This document shows, piece after piece, positions 44,840-54,148 of a DNA stretch of 64,000 nucleotides (positions are counted from its first letter, which is position 1; every line of letters begins with the position of its first letter). Origin of the DNA: an uncultured Flavobacteriaceae bacterium (GTDB lineage Bacteria; Bacteroidota; Bacteroidia; Flavobacteriales; Flavobacteriaceae); contig CAKZOR010000083.1 in NCBI GenBank assembly GCA_937136755.1, positions 1 to 64,000 of the forward strand, given 5' to 3'. The notes under the pieces were generated by a model. That model was not told the origin of the DNA and made no database searches. It was given only the letters and a program-made list of their open reading frames with translations. The translations under genes were made by a program, and so were the position numbers.

Positions 44840-45664
44840 ATGGCAAATATTACTGCTGCAGAAGTAAACAAATTAAGAAAAACTACCGGTGCCGGTATGA
44901 TGGACTGTAAGAAAGCCTTAGTAGAAGCTGAGGGTAACTTTGATACAGCTATTGAAATATTACGTAAAAAAGGACAAAAAGTAGCGGCCAAAAGAGCAGA
45001 CAGAGAATCTTCTGAAGGGGCTGCTATTGCAGTGCTAAATGCAGACAACACTCAAGGGGTTGCTATTTCATTAAACTGTGAGACTGACTTTGTTGCTAAA
45101 AATGATTCTTTTGTATCATTGGCAACTGAATTGGCTTCTCTAGCCCTAAACTTTGATTCAAAAGAGGCCTTTTTAGCCACTGAATTCAAAGGAATGACTG
45201 TTCAGGAAAAATTAACTGAACAAACTGGTGTTATTGGGGAGAAAATAGAAGTGGGTAGCTTTGAAAAATTAAGTGCACCTTTCGTTGGAAGCTATATTCA
45301 CGCTGGTAACAAAATTGCTACATTAGTAGGATTGTCTGCTGCCCCTGCCGGAGCAGATGTTATTGCTAAAGACGTAGCCATGCAAGCAGCTGCTATGAAT
45401 CCAGTAGCCTTGAACGAAGATGGAGTAGACCAATCTATCATTGATAAAGAAATTGAGATTGCTAAGGATCAATTGCGTGAAGAAGGAAAGCCAGAAGCCA
45501 TGTTAGACAACATTGCTAAAGGTAAAATCAAAAGGTTCATGAAAGACAATACTTTGATCAATCAAGATTTTATTAAAGATTCTAAAATGAGTGTTGCACA
45601 GTATGTAAAAACTGGAGATGCAGCCTTAGAGGTTGTTTCTTTTGCTCGTGTAGCATTGGGATAA
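44840..45664 (+). CDS. tsf: Elongation factor Ts
   Basis: Nucleotide exchange factor that regenerates EF-Tu-GTP. The 274-residue protein has an N-terminal UBA-like domain (TAAEVNKLRKTTGAGMMDCK, residues 4-23), then the core motif VAISLNCETDFVAKNDSF (near 74-91), which contacts EF-Tu, and the C-terminal half containing KIATLVGLS and AMQAAAMNP. Normal for the family. Second gene of rpsB-tsf; a strong terminator follows at 45690. Confidence 0.98.
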   Translation: MANITAAEVNKLRKTTGAGMMDCKKALVEAEGNFDTAIEILRKKGQKVAAKRADRESSEGAAIAVLNADNTQGVAISLNCETDFVAKNDSFVSLATELASLALNFDSKEAFLATEFKGMTVQEKLTEQTGVIGEKIEVGSFEKLSAPFVGSYIHAGNKIATLVGLSAAPAGADVIAKDVAMQAAAMNPVALNEDGVDQSIIDKEIEIAKDQLREEGKPEAMLDNIAKGKIKRFMKDNTLINQDFIKDSKMSVAQYVKTGDAALEVVSFARVALG

Positions 45665-45689
45665 TCAATCCTCATTTCTTATTTAAAAA

Positions 45690-45719
45690 CCCGCGTTCTC
45701 CGAACGCGGGTTTTTTTTT
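45690..45719 (+). terminator. Rho-independent terminator of rpsB-tsf
   Basis: CCCGCGTTC, loop TCC, GAACGCGGG (9 bp perfect GC-rich stem) followed by nine T. It lies 25 bases after the tsf stop. Confidence 0.92.
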
Positions 45720-45763
45720 GACTCTCATTCCATACTTAATCGTTATGCCTAAATAAATTTGAT

Positions 45764-45771
45764 TATTTTTG
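45764..45771 (+). promoter_or_regulatory. Candidate -7 box for pyrH
   Basis: Reads TATTTTTG (TAnnTTTG), 22 bases before the pyrH ATG and downstream of the tsf terminator. No exact TTTG at the -33 position. Confidence 0.4.
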
Positions 45772-45793
45772 TGAAACGATATTTCTCAAAAAA

Positions 45794-46501
45794 ATGCCTT
45801 ACAAAAGAATTTTACTAAAATTAAGCGGAGAAGCCCTTATGGGAGACAAGCAATACGGAATTGATCCAAAGCGTATTGCAGATTACGCTCAAGAGATCAA
45901 AGCTGTTGTAGAAAAAGGCATTGAAGTAGCCATTGTGATAGGTGGTGGTAATATTTTTAGAGGATTGGCAGCAGCGAGTAACGGAATGGATAGAGTTCAA
46001 GGAGACCATATGGGCATGCTTGCCACTGTCATAAACGGATTAGCCCTACAAAGTGCGCTAGAAGAAATTGCCGTACAAACACGCCTACAATCAGCCATTC
46101 AAATCAATGAAGTAGCAGAACCTTTTATCAGAAGACGCGCCATGAGACACTTAGAGAAAGGTCGTGTTGTTATTTTTGGAGGAGGCACTGGAAATCCATA
46201 TTTTACCACAGATTCTGCAGCCGTGCTCAGGGCCATTGAAATAGAGGCAGACGTAATTATCAAAGGAACACGTGTAGATGGTATTTACACTGCAGATCCA
46301 GAAAAAGATGTAAATGCCACTAAATTTGACAAAATTTCTTTCAATGAAGTACTGTCAAAAGGGCTGAAAGTAATGGACACCACCGCGTTTACCTTAAGTC
46401 AGGAAAATGAACTTCCGATCATTGTATTTGATATGAACAAAAAAGGAAACCTTTTAAAAATTGTTTCTGGAGAAGCCATAGGAACAGTTGTAAACTTATA
46501 A
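45794..46501 (+). CDS. pyrH: UMP kinase
   Basis: Phosphorylates UMP to UDP in pyrimidine nucleotide synthesis. The 235-residue amino-acid-kinase-fold protein begins [15 protein letters not shown] (3-17), with the glycine loop [10 protein letters not shown] (about 48-57), [17 protein letters not shown] (about 144-160) with the nucleotide site, and DGIYTADP. Length is normal. It is followed by frr 16 bases later, the common pyrH-frr order. Confidence 0.97.
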   Translation: MPYKRILLKLSGEALMGDKQYGIDPKRIADYAQEIKAVVEKGIEVAIVIGGGNIFRGLAAASNGMDRVQGDHMGMLATVINGLALQSALEEIAVQTRLQSAIQINEVAEPFIRRRAMRHLEKGRVVIFGGGTGNPYFTTDSAAVLRAIEIEADVIIKGTRVDGIYTADPEKDVNATKFDKISFNEVLSKGLKVMDTTAFTLSQENELPIIVFDMNKKGNLLKIVSGEAIGTVVNL

Positions 46502-46517
46502 AAACATCGCTTTAAAG

Positions 46518-47072
46518 ATGAATGAAGAAGTAGATTTTGTATTAGACAGCGCAAAAGAAAACATGGACAAAGCCATGGTGCATTTAGAAAAATCATTTGC
46601 TAAAATCAGGGCTGGAAAAGCGAGTCCTATTATGCTTTCTACCGTTAAGGTGGATTATTATGGGTCACCCACACCTCTCTCACAAGTAGCCAATGTGAAC
46701 ACCACAGATGCCAGAACTATTTCGGTTCAGCCCTGGGAAAAGAACATGCTTCAAGAAATTGAAAAAGCCATTACAAACGCTAACTTAGGCTTTAATCCTA
46801 TGAATAATGGCGACCTAATCATAATAAACGTACCTCCATTAACAGAGGAGCGAAGAAGGGATTTGGTCAAACAAGCCAAAGCAGAAGCAGAAGATGCTAA
46901 GATTGGAGTTAGAAACGCTAGACAGGAAGCCAATAAAGAAATTAAAGTATTAGAGCTCCCGGAAGACGTAGCTAAAGATGCTGAGGCTTCGGTGCAGGAG
47001 TTGACCAACAAATACAGCAAAAAAATTGACGAACTGCTCACCGTTAAAGAAGCAGAAATCATGAAGGTGTAA
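46518..47072 (+). CDS. frr: Ribosome recycling factor
   Basis: Splits post-termination ribosomes together with EF-G. The 184-residue, helix-rich protein has KSFAKIRAGKASPIMLSTVKVDYYGSPTPLSQ in pieces near residues 25-56, and PPLTEERRRDLVKQAK near 111-126, the family signature. Normal length. The neighbours pyrH (16 bases upstream) and the RND transporter gene (21 bases downstream) suggest one transcription unit. Confidence 0.97.
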   Translation: MNEEVDFVLDSAKENMDKAMVHLEKSFAKIRAGKASPIMLSTVKVDYYGSPTPLSQVANVNTTDARTISVQPWEKNMLQEIEKAITNANLGFNPMNNGDLIIINVPPLTEERRRDLVKQAKAEAEDAKIGVRNARQEANKEIKVLELPEDVAKDAEASVQELTNKYSKKIDELLTVKEAEIMKV

Positions 47073-47093
47073 GGCCTTTAATAAAAAAACCTC

Positions 47094-49478
47094 ATGATAG
47101 GATTCAGTACCCAAAACTTTTGGGCTACCACTGCTAGAATTATTCTTAGAAATAGGATCACTATCCTTATTGGGGTATTTCTCTTCACTATTTTTATGGC
47201 CATGCAATGGAAAAACATGCGTTTTTCCAATACAGAAGCCAACTTACTACCAGACAACCATCCTGTTAACCTAGCTTATAAAGACTTTGTTTCACGCTTT
47301 GGTGAAGAGGGCAACATTATAGCCATTGCCATAAAGGACAGCGCATTATTTGAGCTGAATAATTTTAAAAAATGGAATAGATTAAGCAAGCAATTGGCGG
47401 CATTCCCCGAGGTTATTGCCGTGCTTTCCACAGACAACTTAAAGCTATTAGAGCGATCGGAAACAGAAGGGAAGTTTGTTTTTTCTCCTTTTAAAGGAAG
47501 CCAGGCAAAAGATCAGAAAAGTTTAGATAAACACCTACAAGACCTTTATCAAAACCAGCCTTTTTATGACCAATTGCTCTTTAACAAAGAGACTGGCACA
47601 TTGAGAACTCTGGTCTATTTAGACAAGGAAATCATCAATACTTCTGTTAGGAAAGACTTTGTCCTTAGAGACCTTAAAATACTCTTAGAAGACTTCGAAG
47701 AAGACAGTGGATTAGTTCCTCATATTTCAGGCATGCCTTACATCAGGACTATGAATGCCCAAAGCATTATTGACGAAATTGGTTTATTTATATTAGGCGC
47801 CCTTGGGGTTACCTCCATCATATTTTTCTTCTTTTTCAGAAGTGTTAGGGCCACAATAATCTCCATGGTAGTGGTTATTATTGGAGTAATGTGGTCTTTT
47901 GGGGTATTGGGATTACTTGAATATGAAATCACTGTGCTTACCGCATTAATTCCTCCTTTAATCATTGTAATAGGAATTCCAAATTGTATTTTCCTCATCA
48001 ACAAATACCAACAAGAAGCGCAGAAACACGGTAATAAAGCACTCTCCTTACAGCGTGTTATTGCTAAGATTGGAAACGCCACTCTAATGACCAATGTAAC
48101 GACCGCTTCTGGATTTGCTACTTTTATCATTACAGAGAGCACCCTGTTAAAAGAGTTTGGAATTGTTGCTTCTATTAACATCATTGGAATATTTATTCTC
48201 TCCTTACTCATCATTCCTATCGTTTACTCATTCATGTCTATGCCAAAGGAAAAACACTTAAGGCATTTGAATAAAAAATGGATTGATGGCTTTGTTGGGA
48301 GCATGGAAAAAATCGTAAAAGAGCACAGAATTGCAGTTTATATTGTGTCTATCTTACTACTGATTACTAGCATTATAGGAATATATCAAATAAAAACTTC
48401 TGGAAGCCCTATCGAAGACATGCCAAAGGACAAGGCTTTCTTTAAAGATATACGCTTTTTTGAACAAGAATTCAACGCTATTATGCCCATTGAAATTGTC
48501 ATAGACACGAAGAGACCCAATGGCGTATTGAGACCTAGCAATCTCAAGCAAATGGACGCTTTAAGTCAGTTCATAGAAGAAACACCAGAGCTTTCAAAAC
48601 CTATATCGGTAGTGAATTTGGCTAAATACGCTAAACAAGCCTACTACAATAATTTACCTAAATACTACCAACTCCCTACCTCCCAAGAGAGGGGTTTTAT
48701 TTTATCTGCCGCTCAAGGTGCCAATACAGATCAGGATATACTCGAAAATTTTACAGATTCCACAGGTCAAGTGGCCAGACTTTCTACCGCAATTAAAGAT
48801 GTGGAGACCGATCAAATGGAACAGGTTGAATTAGACTTGTTAGAGAAAATAGATAAATTGTTCCCCAAAGAGCGCTACAATGTAATGCTAACAGGAAAAG
48901 CACTGCTTTTTTTAAAAGGAACAAAATACCTGATTAAAAATCTAATCATGTCATTGGCATTAGCCATCTTTCTGATCGCCTTATTTATGGCTTACCTATT
49001 TAGGTCTTTTAGAATGATTGTGATCTCTCTTATTCCTAACCTCCTCCCTTTACTGATCACTGCGGGAATGATGGGGTTTATTGGGGTACCTATAAAACCC
49101 TCTACCATATTAGTATTTAGTATTGCCTTTGGGATATCTGTAGACGACACCATTCACTTTTTAGCCAAATACCGACAAGAACTCATCGCCAATAAATGGC
49201 GCATAAAACCTTCCGTTTACGCTGCATTGAAGGAAACAGGCGTAAGTATGTTTTACACTTCAATTGTGCTGTTCTTTGGATTTTCTGTTTTTACCGTATC
49301 TAGCTTTGGCGGAACAATAGCTTTGGGGGGGCTTGTATCTGCTACATTACTTTTTGCCATGCTATCTAACTTAATCTTATTACCGGCTCTTTTATTGTCT
49401 TTGGAAAAGAGTATAGCCAATAAGCAGACACTCAAAAAACCTCAAATAGATATTTTACCAAAAGAAAGTGAAACTTAA
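47094..49478 (+). CDS. RND superfamily transporter, MMPL/HAE3-like
   Basis: Inner-membrane protein of 794 residues with duplicated RND halves. Each half has one helix, a large extracytoplasmic loop (about 45-215 and 415-620), and five more helices (about 220-375 and 625-775). The conserved helix 4 region reads FGISVDDTIHFLAKY in the second half, with the acidic residues used in proton coupling in MMPL relatives, and IVIGIPNCIFLINKYQQEA in the first, where the DD pair is absent. MMPL/HAE3 proteins move lipids or hydrophobic molecules; no substrate can be given. It lacks a visible membrane-fusion partner or outer-membrane channel gene nearby. Confidence 0.88.
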   Translation: MIGFSTQNFWATTARIILRNRITILIGVFLFTIFMAMQWKNMRFSNTEANLLPDNHPVNLAYKDFVSRFGEEGNIIAIAIKDSALFELNNFKKWNRLSKQLAAFPEVIAVLSTDNLKLLERSETEGKFVFSPFKGSQAKDQKSLDKHLQDLYQNQPFYDQLLFNKETGTLRTLVYLDKEIINTSVRKDFVLRDLKILLEDFEEDSGLVPHISGMPYIRTMNAQSIIDEIGLFILGALGVTSIIFFFFFRSVRATIISMVVVIIGVMWSFGVLGLLEYEITVLTALIPPLIIVIGIPNCIFLINKYQQEAQKHGNKALSLQRVIAKIGNATLMTNVTTASGFATFIITESTLLKEFGIVASINIIGIFILSLLIIPIVYSFMSMPKEKHLRHLNKKWIDGFVGSMEKIVKEHRIAVYIVSILLLITSIIGIYQIKTSGSPIEDMPKDKAFFKDIRFFEQEFNAIMPIEIVIDTKRPNGVLRPSNLKQMDALSQFIEETPELSKPISVVNLAKYAKQAYYNNLPKYYQLPTSQERGFILSAAQGANTDQDILENFTDSTGQVARLSTAIKDVETDQMEQVELDLLEKIDKLFPKERYNVMLTGKALLFLKGTKYLIKNLIMSLALAIFLIALFMAYLFRSFRMIVISLIPNLLPLLITAGMMGFIGVPIKPSTILVFSIAFGISVDDTIHFLAKYRQELIANKWRIKPSVYAALKETGVSMFYTSIVLFFGFSVFTVSSFGGTIALGGLVSATLLFAMLSNLILLPALLLSLEKSIANKQTLKKPQIDILPKESET

Positions 49479-49488
49479 GTGATTAAAC

Positions 49489-49496
49489 TATCTTTG
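49489..49496 (+). promoter_or_regulatory. Candidate -7 box for asnS
   Basis: Reads TATCTTTG (TAnnTTTG), 30 bases before the asnS ATG. It suggests that asnS has its own start site after the transporter gene. No TTTG at -33 was found. Confidence 0.4.
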
Positions 49497-49526
49497 CCTT
49501 TTAACTGAATAGGAATACAAACAACC

Positions 49527-50960
49527 ATGATTACACCGAGAATTAAAACCATTTTACAAGATGTAGCCCCATTGACCAACCTAACGGTTCAAGGATGGGT
49601 AAGAAGTTTTAGAAGCAACCGTTTTATTGCATTAAACGACGGATCTTGTTTGGAAAATTTACAATGTGTCATAGACTTTGACTCTTTATCAGAAGAGCTA
49701 TTAAAGAAAATCACTGTTGGGGCAGCATTAAAAATAACTGGTACACTTCAAGAAAGTGAAGGAAAAGGCCAGCGTGTGGAAATTCAAGCAACTGAAGTAG
49801 TTATTTTGGGGGTATCTGATCCAGAAACATATCCTATTCAGCCCAAAAAACACTCTCTTGAATTTTTAAGACAAAACGCACACCTCAGAGTAAGAACCAA
49901 CACATTTAGTGCTATTATGCGCGTTAGGTCTGCCCTGTCGTTTGCTGTACACCAATACTTTAGGAGCCAAGATTTTAACTACGTGCACACGCCTATTGTC
50001 ACTGGGTCAGATGCTGAAGGTGCAGGAGAAATGTTCCGCGTAAGTACCTTGGACGCGAAAAACCCACCTTTAGATGATAATGGTGCAATAGACTATCGTG
50101 AAGATTTCTTTGGGAAAGAAACAAATTTGACTGTTTCAGGACAACTAGAAGCTGAAACCTATGCTATGGCTCTAGGTAAAGTATATACTTTTGGGCCAAC
50201 TTTTAGAGCTGAAAATTCAAATACTTCTAGGCATTTAGCAGAATTTTGGATGATAGAACCAGAAATGGCTTTTTATGATTTAGATGCGAATATGGATCTG
50301 GCAGAAGACTTTATTCAAAATGTCATTCAATACGTTTTAACCCATTGCGAAGAAGACTTGGTGTTTTTAGAAAAAAGACTTTTAGAGGAAGAAAAACAAA
50401 AGCCTCAAAATGAACGCAGTGAAATGCCTCTGTTAGAAAAATTAAAATTTGTGGTAGACCAAAACTTTGTGAGATTGAGCTACACAGAGGCTATTGAGAT
50501 ACTTCAAAACAGCACCCCAAATAAGAAAAAGAAGTTCAAGTATCCCATTACAGGTTGGGGAGTAGATCTACAAAGTGAGCACGAAAGATTCTTGGTTGAA
50601 AAACACTTTAAGTGCCCTGTAATTTTATTCGATTACCCAGCAGACATTAAAGCCTTTTATATGCGTCTTAATGAGGACAAGAAAACCGTTAGAGCCATGG
50701 ATATTTTATTTCCTGGTATTGGGGAGATTGTGGGAGGTTCTCAAAGAGAAGAGCGCTTAGAGGTGCTAGAAGAGAGAATGACCTCTATGGGTGTTGACCA
50801 TAAAGAACTGTGGTGGTATAAAGACCTCAGAAAATACGGTTCAGCAGTACATTCAGGTTTCGGATTAGGATTTGAACGCCTAGTGTTATTTACAACAGGC
50901 ATGGGAAACATTAGAGATGTAATCCCCTTTCCAAGAACACCACAGAACGCAGAATTTTAA
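49527..50960 (+). CDS. asnS: Asparaginyl-tRNA synthetase
   Basis: Class II synthetase charging tRNA-Asn. The 477-residue protein has an N-terminal OB-fold anticodon domain ([20 protein letters not shown] at 18-37), then the catalytic domain with [20 protein letters not shown]-type motif 2 (about 230-249), an AsnRS-typical insertion (about 275-340) and motif 3 [13 protein letters not shown] near 450-462. Its presence suggests that Asn-tRNA is made directly, without the amidotransferase route being essential. It lies 48 bases after the transporter gene and 55 bases before rpoN. Confidence 0.97.
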   Translation: MITPRIKTILQDVAPLTNLTVQGWVRSFRSNRFIALNDGSCLENLQCVIDFDSLSEELLKKITVGAALKITGTLQESEGKGQRVEIQATEVVILGVSDPETYPIQPKKHSLEFLRQNAHLRVRTNTFSAIMRVRSALSFAVHQYFRSQDFNYVHTPIVTGSDAEGAGEMFRVSTLDAKNPPLDDNGAIDYREDFFGKETNLTVSGQLEAETYAMALGKVYTFGPTFRAENSNTSRHLAEFWMIEPEMAFYDLDANMDLAEDFIQNVIQYVLTHCEEDLVFLEKRLLEEEKQKPQNERSEMPLLEKLKFVVDQNFVRLSYTEAIEILQNSTPNKKKKFKYPITGWGVDLQSEHERFLVEKHFKCPVILFDYPADIKAFYMRLNEDKKTVRAMDILFPGIGEIVGGSQREERLEVLEERMTSMGVDHKELWWYKDLRKYGSAVHSGFGLGFERLVLFTTGMGNIRDVIPFPRTPQNAEF

Positions 50961-51015
50961 AAAATTTCTCCATTACTTTTTTTGTAACTTAAGGTATTGA
51001 ATTCTACAGTAACTC

Positions 51016-52479
51016 ATGCTTAAACAATATCTTCAATATAAACTTTCTCAAAAGCTATCTCCACAACAGATTCAGCTCATGAAGCTCATCCAATTGCCTA
51101 CACAGGCATTTGAGCAACGCCTCAGACAAGAACTAGAAGATAATCCGGCCTTAGAACCAGGTAAAGAAATAGTAGAAGGTGCTGAAGATATCTATGAGGA
51201 CAATTACGAGGAAGATTTCAAAGAAGATAGTGAACACATAGAGGCAGAAGATATTAATATCGATGAATATCTAAGTGACGACGAAATCCCTGACTACAAA
51301 ACACAGTCTAACAATTACTCAGAAGACCAAGACGATAAGGTTATTCCTTATGCAGCTGCAACCACTTTCTACCAACACTTATTAGCCCAGCTACAACAAC
51401 AATTTATTCCAGAACAGGATTGGGCAATTGCAGAATTTTTGATTGGAAGTGTAGACGAAACAGGCTATATAAGAAGACCCCTACCAGACTTAGTAGACGA
51501 CCTCGCATTTACAGAAAATTTATATACAGATGAGCAACAAGTTAAAAAAGTGCTCAGAAATATACAACAATTAGATCCAGCTGGTGTGGGAGCAACAAGT
51601 TTACAAGAATGCTTGTTACTACAATTAGAAAGAAAGACTCCAACTAAGGCTGTCCAGTTAGCCCAAGAAATACTAGGACGCTCATTTGAGGCTTTTTCTA
51701 AGAAACATTACGACAAACTTATTGTAAAGCACAACCTTTCTGAAAACAACTTAAAAGAGGCTCTACTGGTGATAGAGAAGCTTAATCCAAAACCTGGAAG
51801 TGCTTTTTCAGATGGTGCAAAGATCATCTCACACATTGTGCCAGATTTTACTTTAAAAATAGTAGATGGTACCTTGGAACTTTTGCTCAATGGGAGAAAT
51901 GCTCCTGAGCTTCACGTCTCAAGATCCTACAACGACATGTTAGCAGGATACAAAGAAACCAAGCAAAAGACCCATGCTCAAAAAGAAACCGTTAGTTTCA
52001 TTAAGCAAAAATTAGATGCTGCAAAATGGTTTATTGAAGCGATTAAACAGCGTCAACAAACCCTTTACCTCACCATGAGAGCCATAGTAGACTTTCAAGA
52101 AGCCTATTTTTTAAGTGGTGATGAGCGAAAGCTCAAACCGATGATCTTAAAGGATATTGCAGATCTAATTGATATGGATATTTCTACAGTGTCTCGAGTG
52201 GCAAATAGTAAATACATAGACACTCCCTATGGAACTAAACTAGTGAAAAGCTACTTTTCAGAAGGCATGAAAAATGAAAAAGGAGAAGATGTTTCTACCC
52301 GAGAGATTAAAAAAATTGTAGAACAACTCATTCACAAAGAGGATAAGAAAAAACCCCTCACAGATGACAAGCTGGCTTTAATTCTCAAAGAAAAAGGCTA
52401 CCCTATTGCCAGGAGAACTGTCGCAAAATACCGAGAGCAATTAGACCTCCCTGTAGCCAGATTAAGGAAAGAAATCTAA
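51016..52479 (+). CDS. rpoN: RNA polymerase sigma-54 factor
   Basis: Alternative sigma factor that needs AAA+ activators and reads GG/GC (-24/-12) promoters. The 487-residue protein has the glutamine-rich N-terminal activator-contact region (QKLSPQQIQLMKLIQLPTQA, about 11-30), an acidic segment (about 45-110), the core-binding domain, the helix-turn-helix region (MILKDIADLIDMDISTVSRV, about 374-393) and the RpoN box ARRTVAKYRE near 465-474. Complete. The activator genes are not in the window. It is followed by a bidirectional terminator shared with the ExbD operon. Confidence 0.97.
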   Translation: MLKQYLQYKLSQKLSPQQIQLMKLIQLPTQAFEQRLRQELEDNPALEPGKEIVEGAEDIYEDNYEEDFKEDSEHIEAEDINIDEYLSDDEIPDYKTQSNNYSEDQDDKVIPYAAATTFYQHLLAQLQQQFIPEQDWAIAEFLIGSVDETGYIRRPLPDLVDDLAFTENLYTDEQQVKKVLRNIQQLDPAGVGATSLQECLLLQLERKTPTKAVQLAQEILGRSFEAFSKKHYDKLIVKHNLSENNLKEALLVIEKLNPKPGSAFSDGAKIISHIVPDFTLKIVDGTLELLLNGRNAPELHVSRSYNDMLAGYKETKQKTHAQKETVSFIKQKLDAAKWFIEAIKQRQQTLYLTMRAIVDFQEAYFLSGDERKLKPMILKDIADLIDMDISTVSRVANSKYIDTPYGTKLVKSYFSEGMKNEKGEDVSTREIKKIVEQLIHKEDKKKPLTDDKLALILKEKGYPIARRTVAKYREQLDLPVARLRKEI

Positions 52480-52494
52480 CACATAACCATAAAA

Positions 52495-52523
52495 AAAAAG
52501 CCCGCACAATGTGCGGGCTTTTT
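52495..52523. terminator. Bidirectional terminator between rpoN and the ExbB/ExbD operon
   Basis: AAAAAGCCCGCAC, loop AAT, GTGCGGGCTTTTT: a 13 bp symmetric stem with A- and T-runs on both sides, stopping rpoN from the left and the exbD gene from the right (18 bases from its stop). Confidence 0.92.
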
Positions 52524-52541
52524 TTATGAATTAGCTAACTG

Positions 52542-53024
52542 TTATTGTAAGTTTCTAAAAGCGTCCCCCTCGTAAGTGGTGTAATTCACTTTAAGTGCAT
52601 TTACTTTTCTGAGTTCTAACTTAATGTCAGATATAATACCCATATTGGCATTCTTATCTACTTTAAGCGCAGTAGTTAATACATTCTGTAGTTCTTGCGG
52701 CTTTTTAGCACGCTCAGATAAAATGTAATCTCCTACATCAGTGGCATTAGCAAACTTATCATTCAATTGAATTTTAGTTTCTGTTCCAAAAACTTTCTGG
52801 TACTCCTGAGTGGGTGCTCCAGCATAGATGTATATAATTCTGTCCTTTTTCTCTAACTTCTTAATCTCGTTAGCGTTTGGAAGAATATTATCTACTTTTA
52901 AAGAACTGTCTTTCATTACGGTTACCGTCATGAAAAAGAACAAAAGCATAAATACAATATCTGGTAAAGAAGCTGTAGATACCGCTGGTATATCACCGTC
53001 TTTCTTTTTACTAAACTTAGACAT
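52542..53024 (-). CDS. exbD: ExbD/TolR-type biopolymer transport protein (second copy)
   Basis: Proton-channel accessory subunit that converts the proton gradient into motion for TonB-type energy transfer. The 160-residue protein has a short cytoplasmic N-terminus, one membrane helix (LPDIVFMLLFFFMTVTV, about 20-36) with the essential aspartate D22, and a periplasmic domain. It shares the plan of the neighbouring larger ExbD gene (23 bases apart) but differs in sequence, so this is a heteromeric pair. Last gene of the operon. Confidence 0.92.
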   Translation of the reverse strand: MSKFSKKKDGDIPAVSTASLPDIVFMLLFFFMTVTVMKDSSLKVDNILPNANEIKKLEKKDRIIYIYAGAPTQEYQKVFGTETKIQLNDKFANATDVGDYILSERAKKPQELQNVLTTALKVDKNANMGIISDIKLELRKVNALKVNYTTYEGDAFRNLQ

Positions 53025-53047
53025 ATTTAATGTGTTTTGCTTTGTTA

Positions 53048-53668
53048 TTAATTATTTGACGTTTCCGCTTCAGAGAACTTCTGAGGAAATAAATCCTGAA
53101 TAGTCTTTACTTTCTCTTTCAGATCATCCTTTAAACTCGCAGGAGTTTCCGGGTTTAAGTAAGCCGCCTCCATATCAGTGAAGTCACGTCTGTATAAACG
53201 TTGTGCTTCTCTGTTTCTAAGGTCGTTATAAGCACCTACAATCTCGTTTTGAACCGTAATGTAAGTTCCATATGGGGTTTCTCTGTCGTTCTTTAAAGAT
53301 ATAATAGCCTTTGAAGGGTTATCTGAAGAAGATGTATTTCTTGCACCCTGACAATAGTTACAGTAGTCAGCAGTTCCAGAGGCAGCGCCTCCATTGTCTA
53401 GAAAAGCCATAGCTTTTTCTCTTAATTGAGATACTTCTAACAACTCTTCATCTGCAAATAACTGTCCGTTCTTATTGATAATTACTTCAAAGATATTTTT
53501 CTGTTTAATGACCACATCCGTTTCTGGCGGCTCAATAGGTGGCAACATTCTGTCCAAACCTGCATCTGTTTCAATAGTAGTTGTTACTAAGAAAAAGATC
53601 AGCAGCAAGAAAGCGATGTCTGCCATAGACCCGGCATTAACTTCTGGTGGTGCTCCTCTTTTTGGCAT
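53048..53668 (-). CDS. exbD: ExbD/TolR-type biopolymer transport protein (first copy, with CxxC insertion)
   Basis: A 206-residue ExbD with a membrane helix SMADIAFLLLIFFLVTT at about 14-30 containing the essential aspartate D17. The periplasmic domain is longer than in the second copy: an insert near residues 92-120 carries CNYC (C103, C106), rich in G, S and N around it, and a long charged C-terminal tail follows (about 150-206). The cysteine pair could form a disulfide; its purpose is unknown. It is 11 bases downstream of the unknown four-helix gene. Confidence 0.92.
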   Translation of the reverse strand: MPKRGAPPEVNAGSMADIAFLLLIFFLVTTTIETDAGLDRMLPPIEPPETDVVIKQKNIFEVIINKNGQLFADEELLEVSQLREKAMAFLDNGGAASGTADYCNYCQGARNTSSSDNPSKAIISLKNDRETPYGTYITVQNEIVGAYNDLRNREAQRLYRRDFTDMEAAYLNPETPASLKDDLKEKVKTIQDLFPQKFSEAETSNN

Positions 53669-53679
53669 ACTTCAGTTAT

Positions 53680-54123
53680 TTATTTAGTGAAAAATCTCTT
53701 TATTCCTGGGATCACCATTAAAGCAACTGCTATAATAGTTAATAAGAAAAACATATTTAATCCCATACCAATGTTTTTTACTGTGCCTTCAGTGGTTGGA
53801 TTACCATTGTCTGCCATAGCAGTCAAATCAATATCCGTACCAGAAGCAGCAATGTAAGAAACAAGTACTAAGGCTAAAAAACCACCTATTGAAAATAAGG
53901 CTTTTTTAAGACTCTCTTTGGTTGAAAAAAGTTTTTTAAAGGCAAAGATGAAGCTAGAGACTACAGCTACCGCTAAAAGTAAGTAAGTAATCGTGAACAT
54001 CAACGACATTGCCGTACTGTTTACCGCTTCAGAAGCGGGTGCATCTGCGCTGGGCAATTGGAACCATAAAATAGCGCCAATCAGTCCAAAAACGGCCAAT
54101 GCAATTTTTAATATTTTGTGCAT
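53680..54123 (-). CDS. Unknown four-helix membrane protein in the ExbB/ExbD operon
   Basis: I do not recognise a named family. The 147-residue product has four hydrophobic segments (about 5-21, 40-63, 74-92 and 118-140) separated by short loops; one periplasmic-type loop (about 22-38) is rich in A, S and D, and another (about 95-115) in D, N and T. The C-terminus is short and basic (PGIKRFFTK). Its place between exbB and exbD, 25 and 11 bases from them, makes it a likely accessory partner of the channel. Confidence 0.75.
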   Translation of the reverse strand: MHKILKIALAVFGLIGAILWFQLPSADAPASEAVNSTAMSLMFTITYLLLAVAVVSSFIFAFKKLFSTKESLKKALFSIGGFLALVLVSYIAASGTDIDLTAMADNGNPTTEGTVKNIGMGLNMFFLLTIIAVALMVIPGIKRFFTK

Positions 54124-54148
54124 AATATTGCGTATTTAATGGTTCTTA

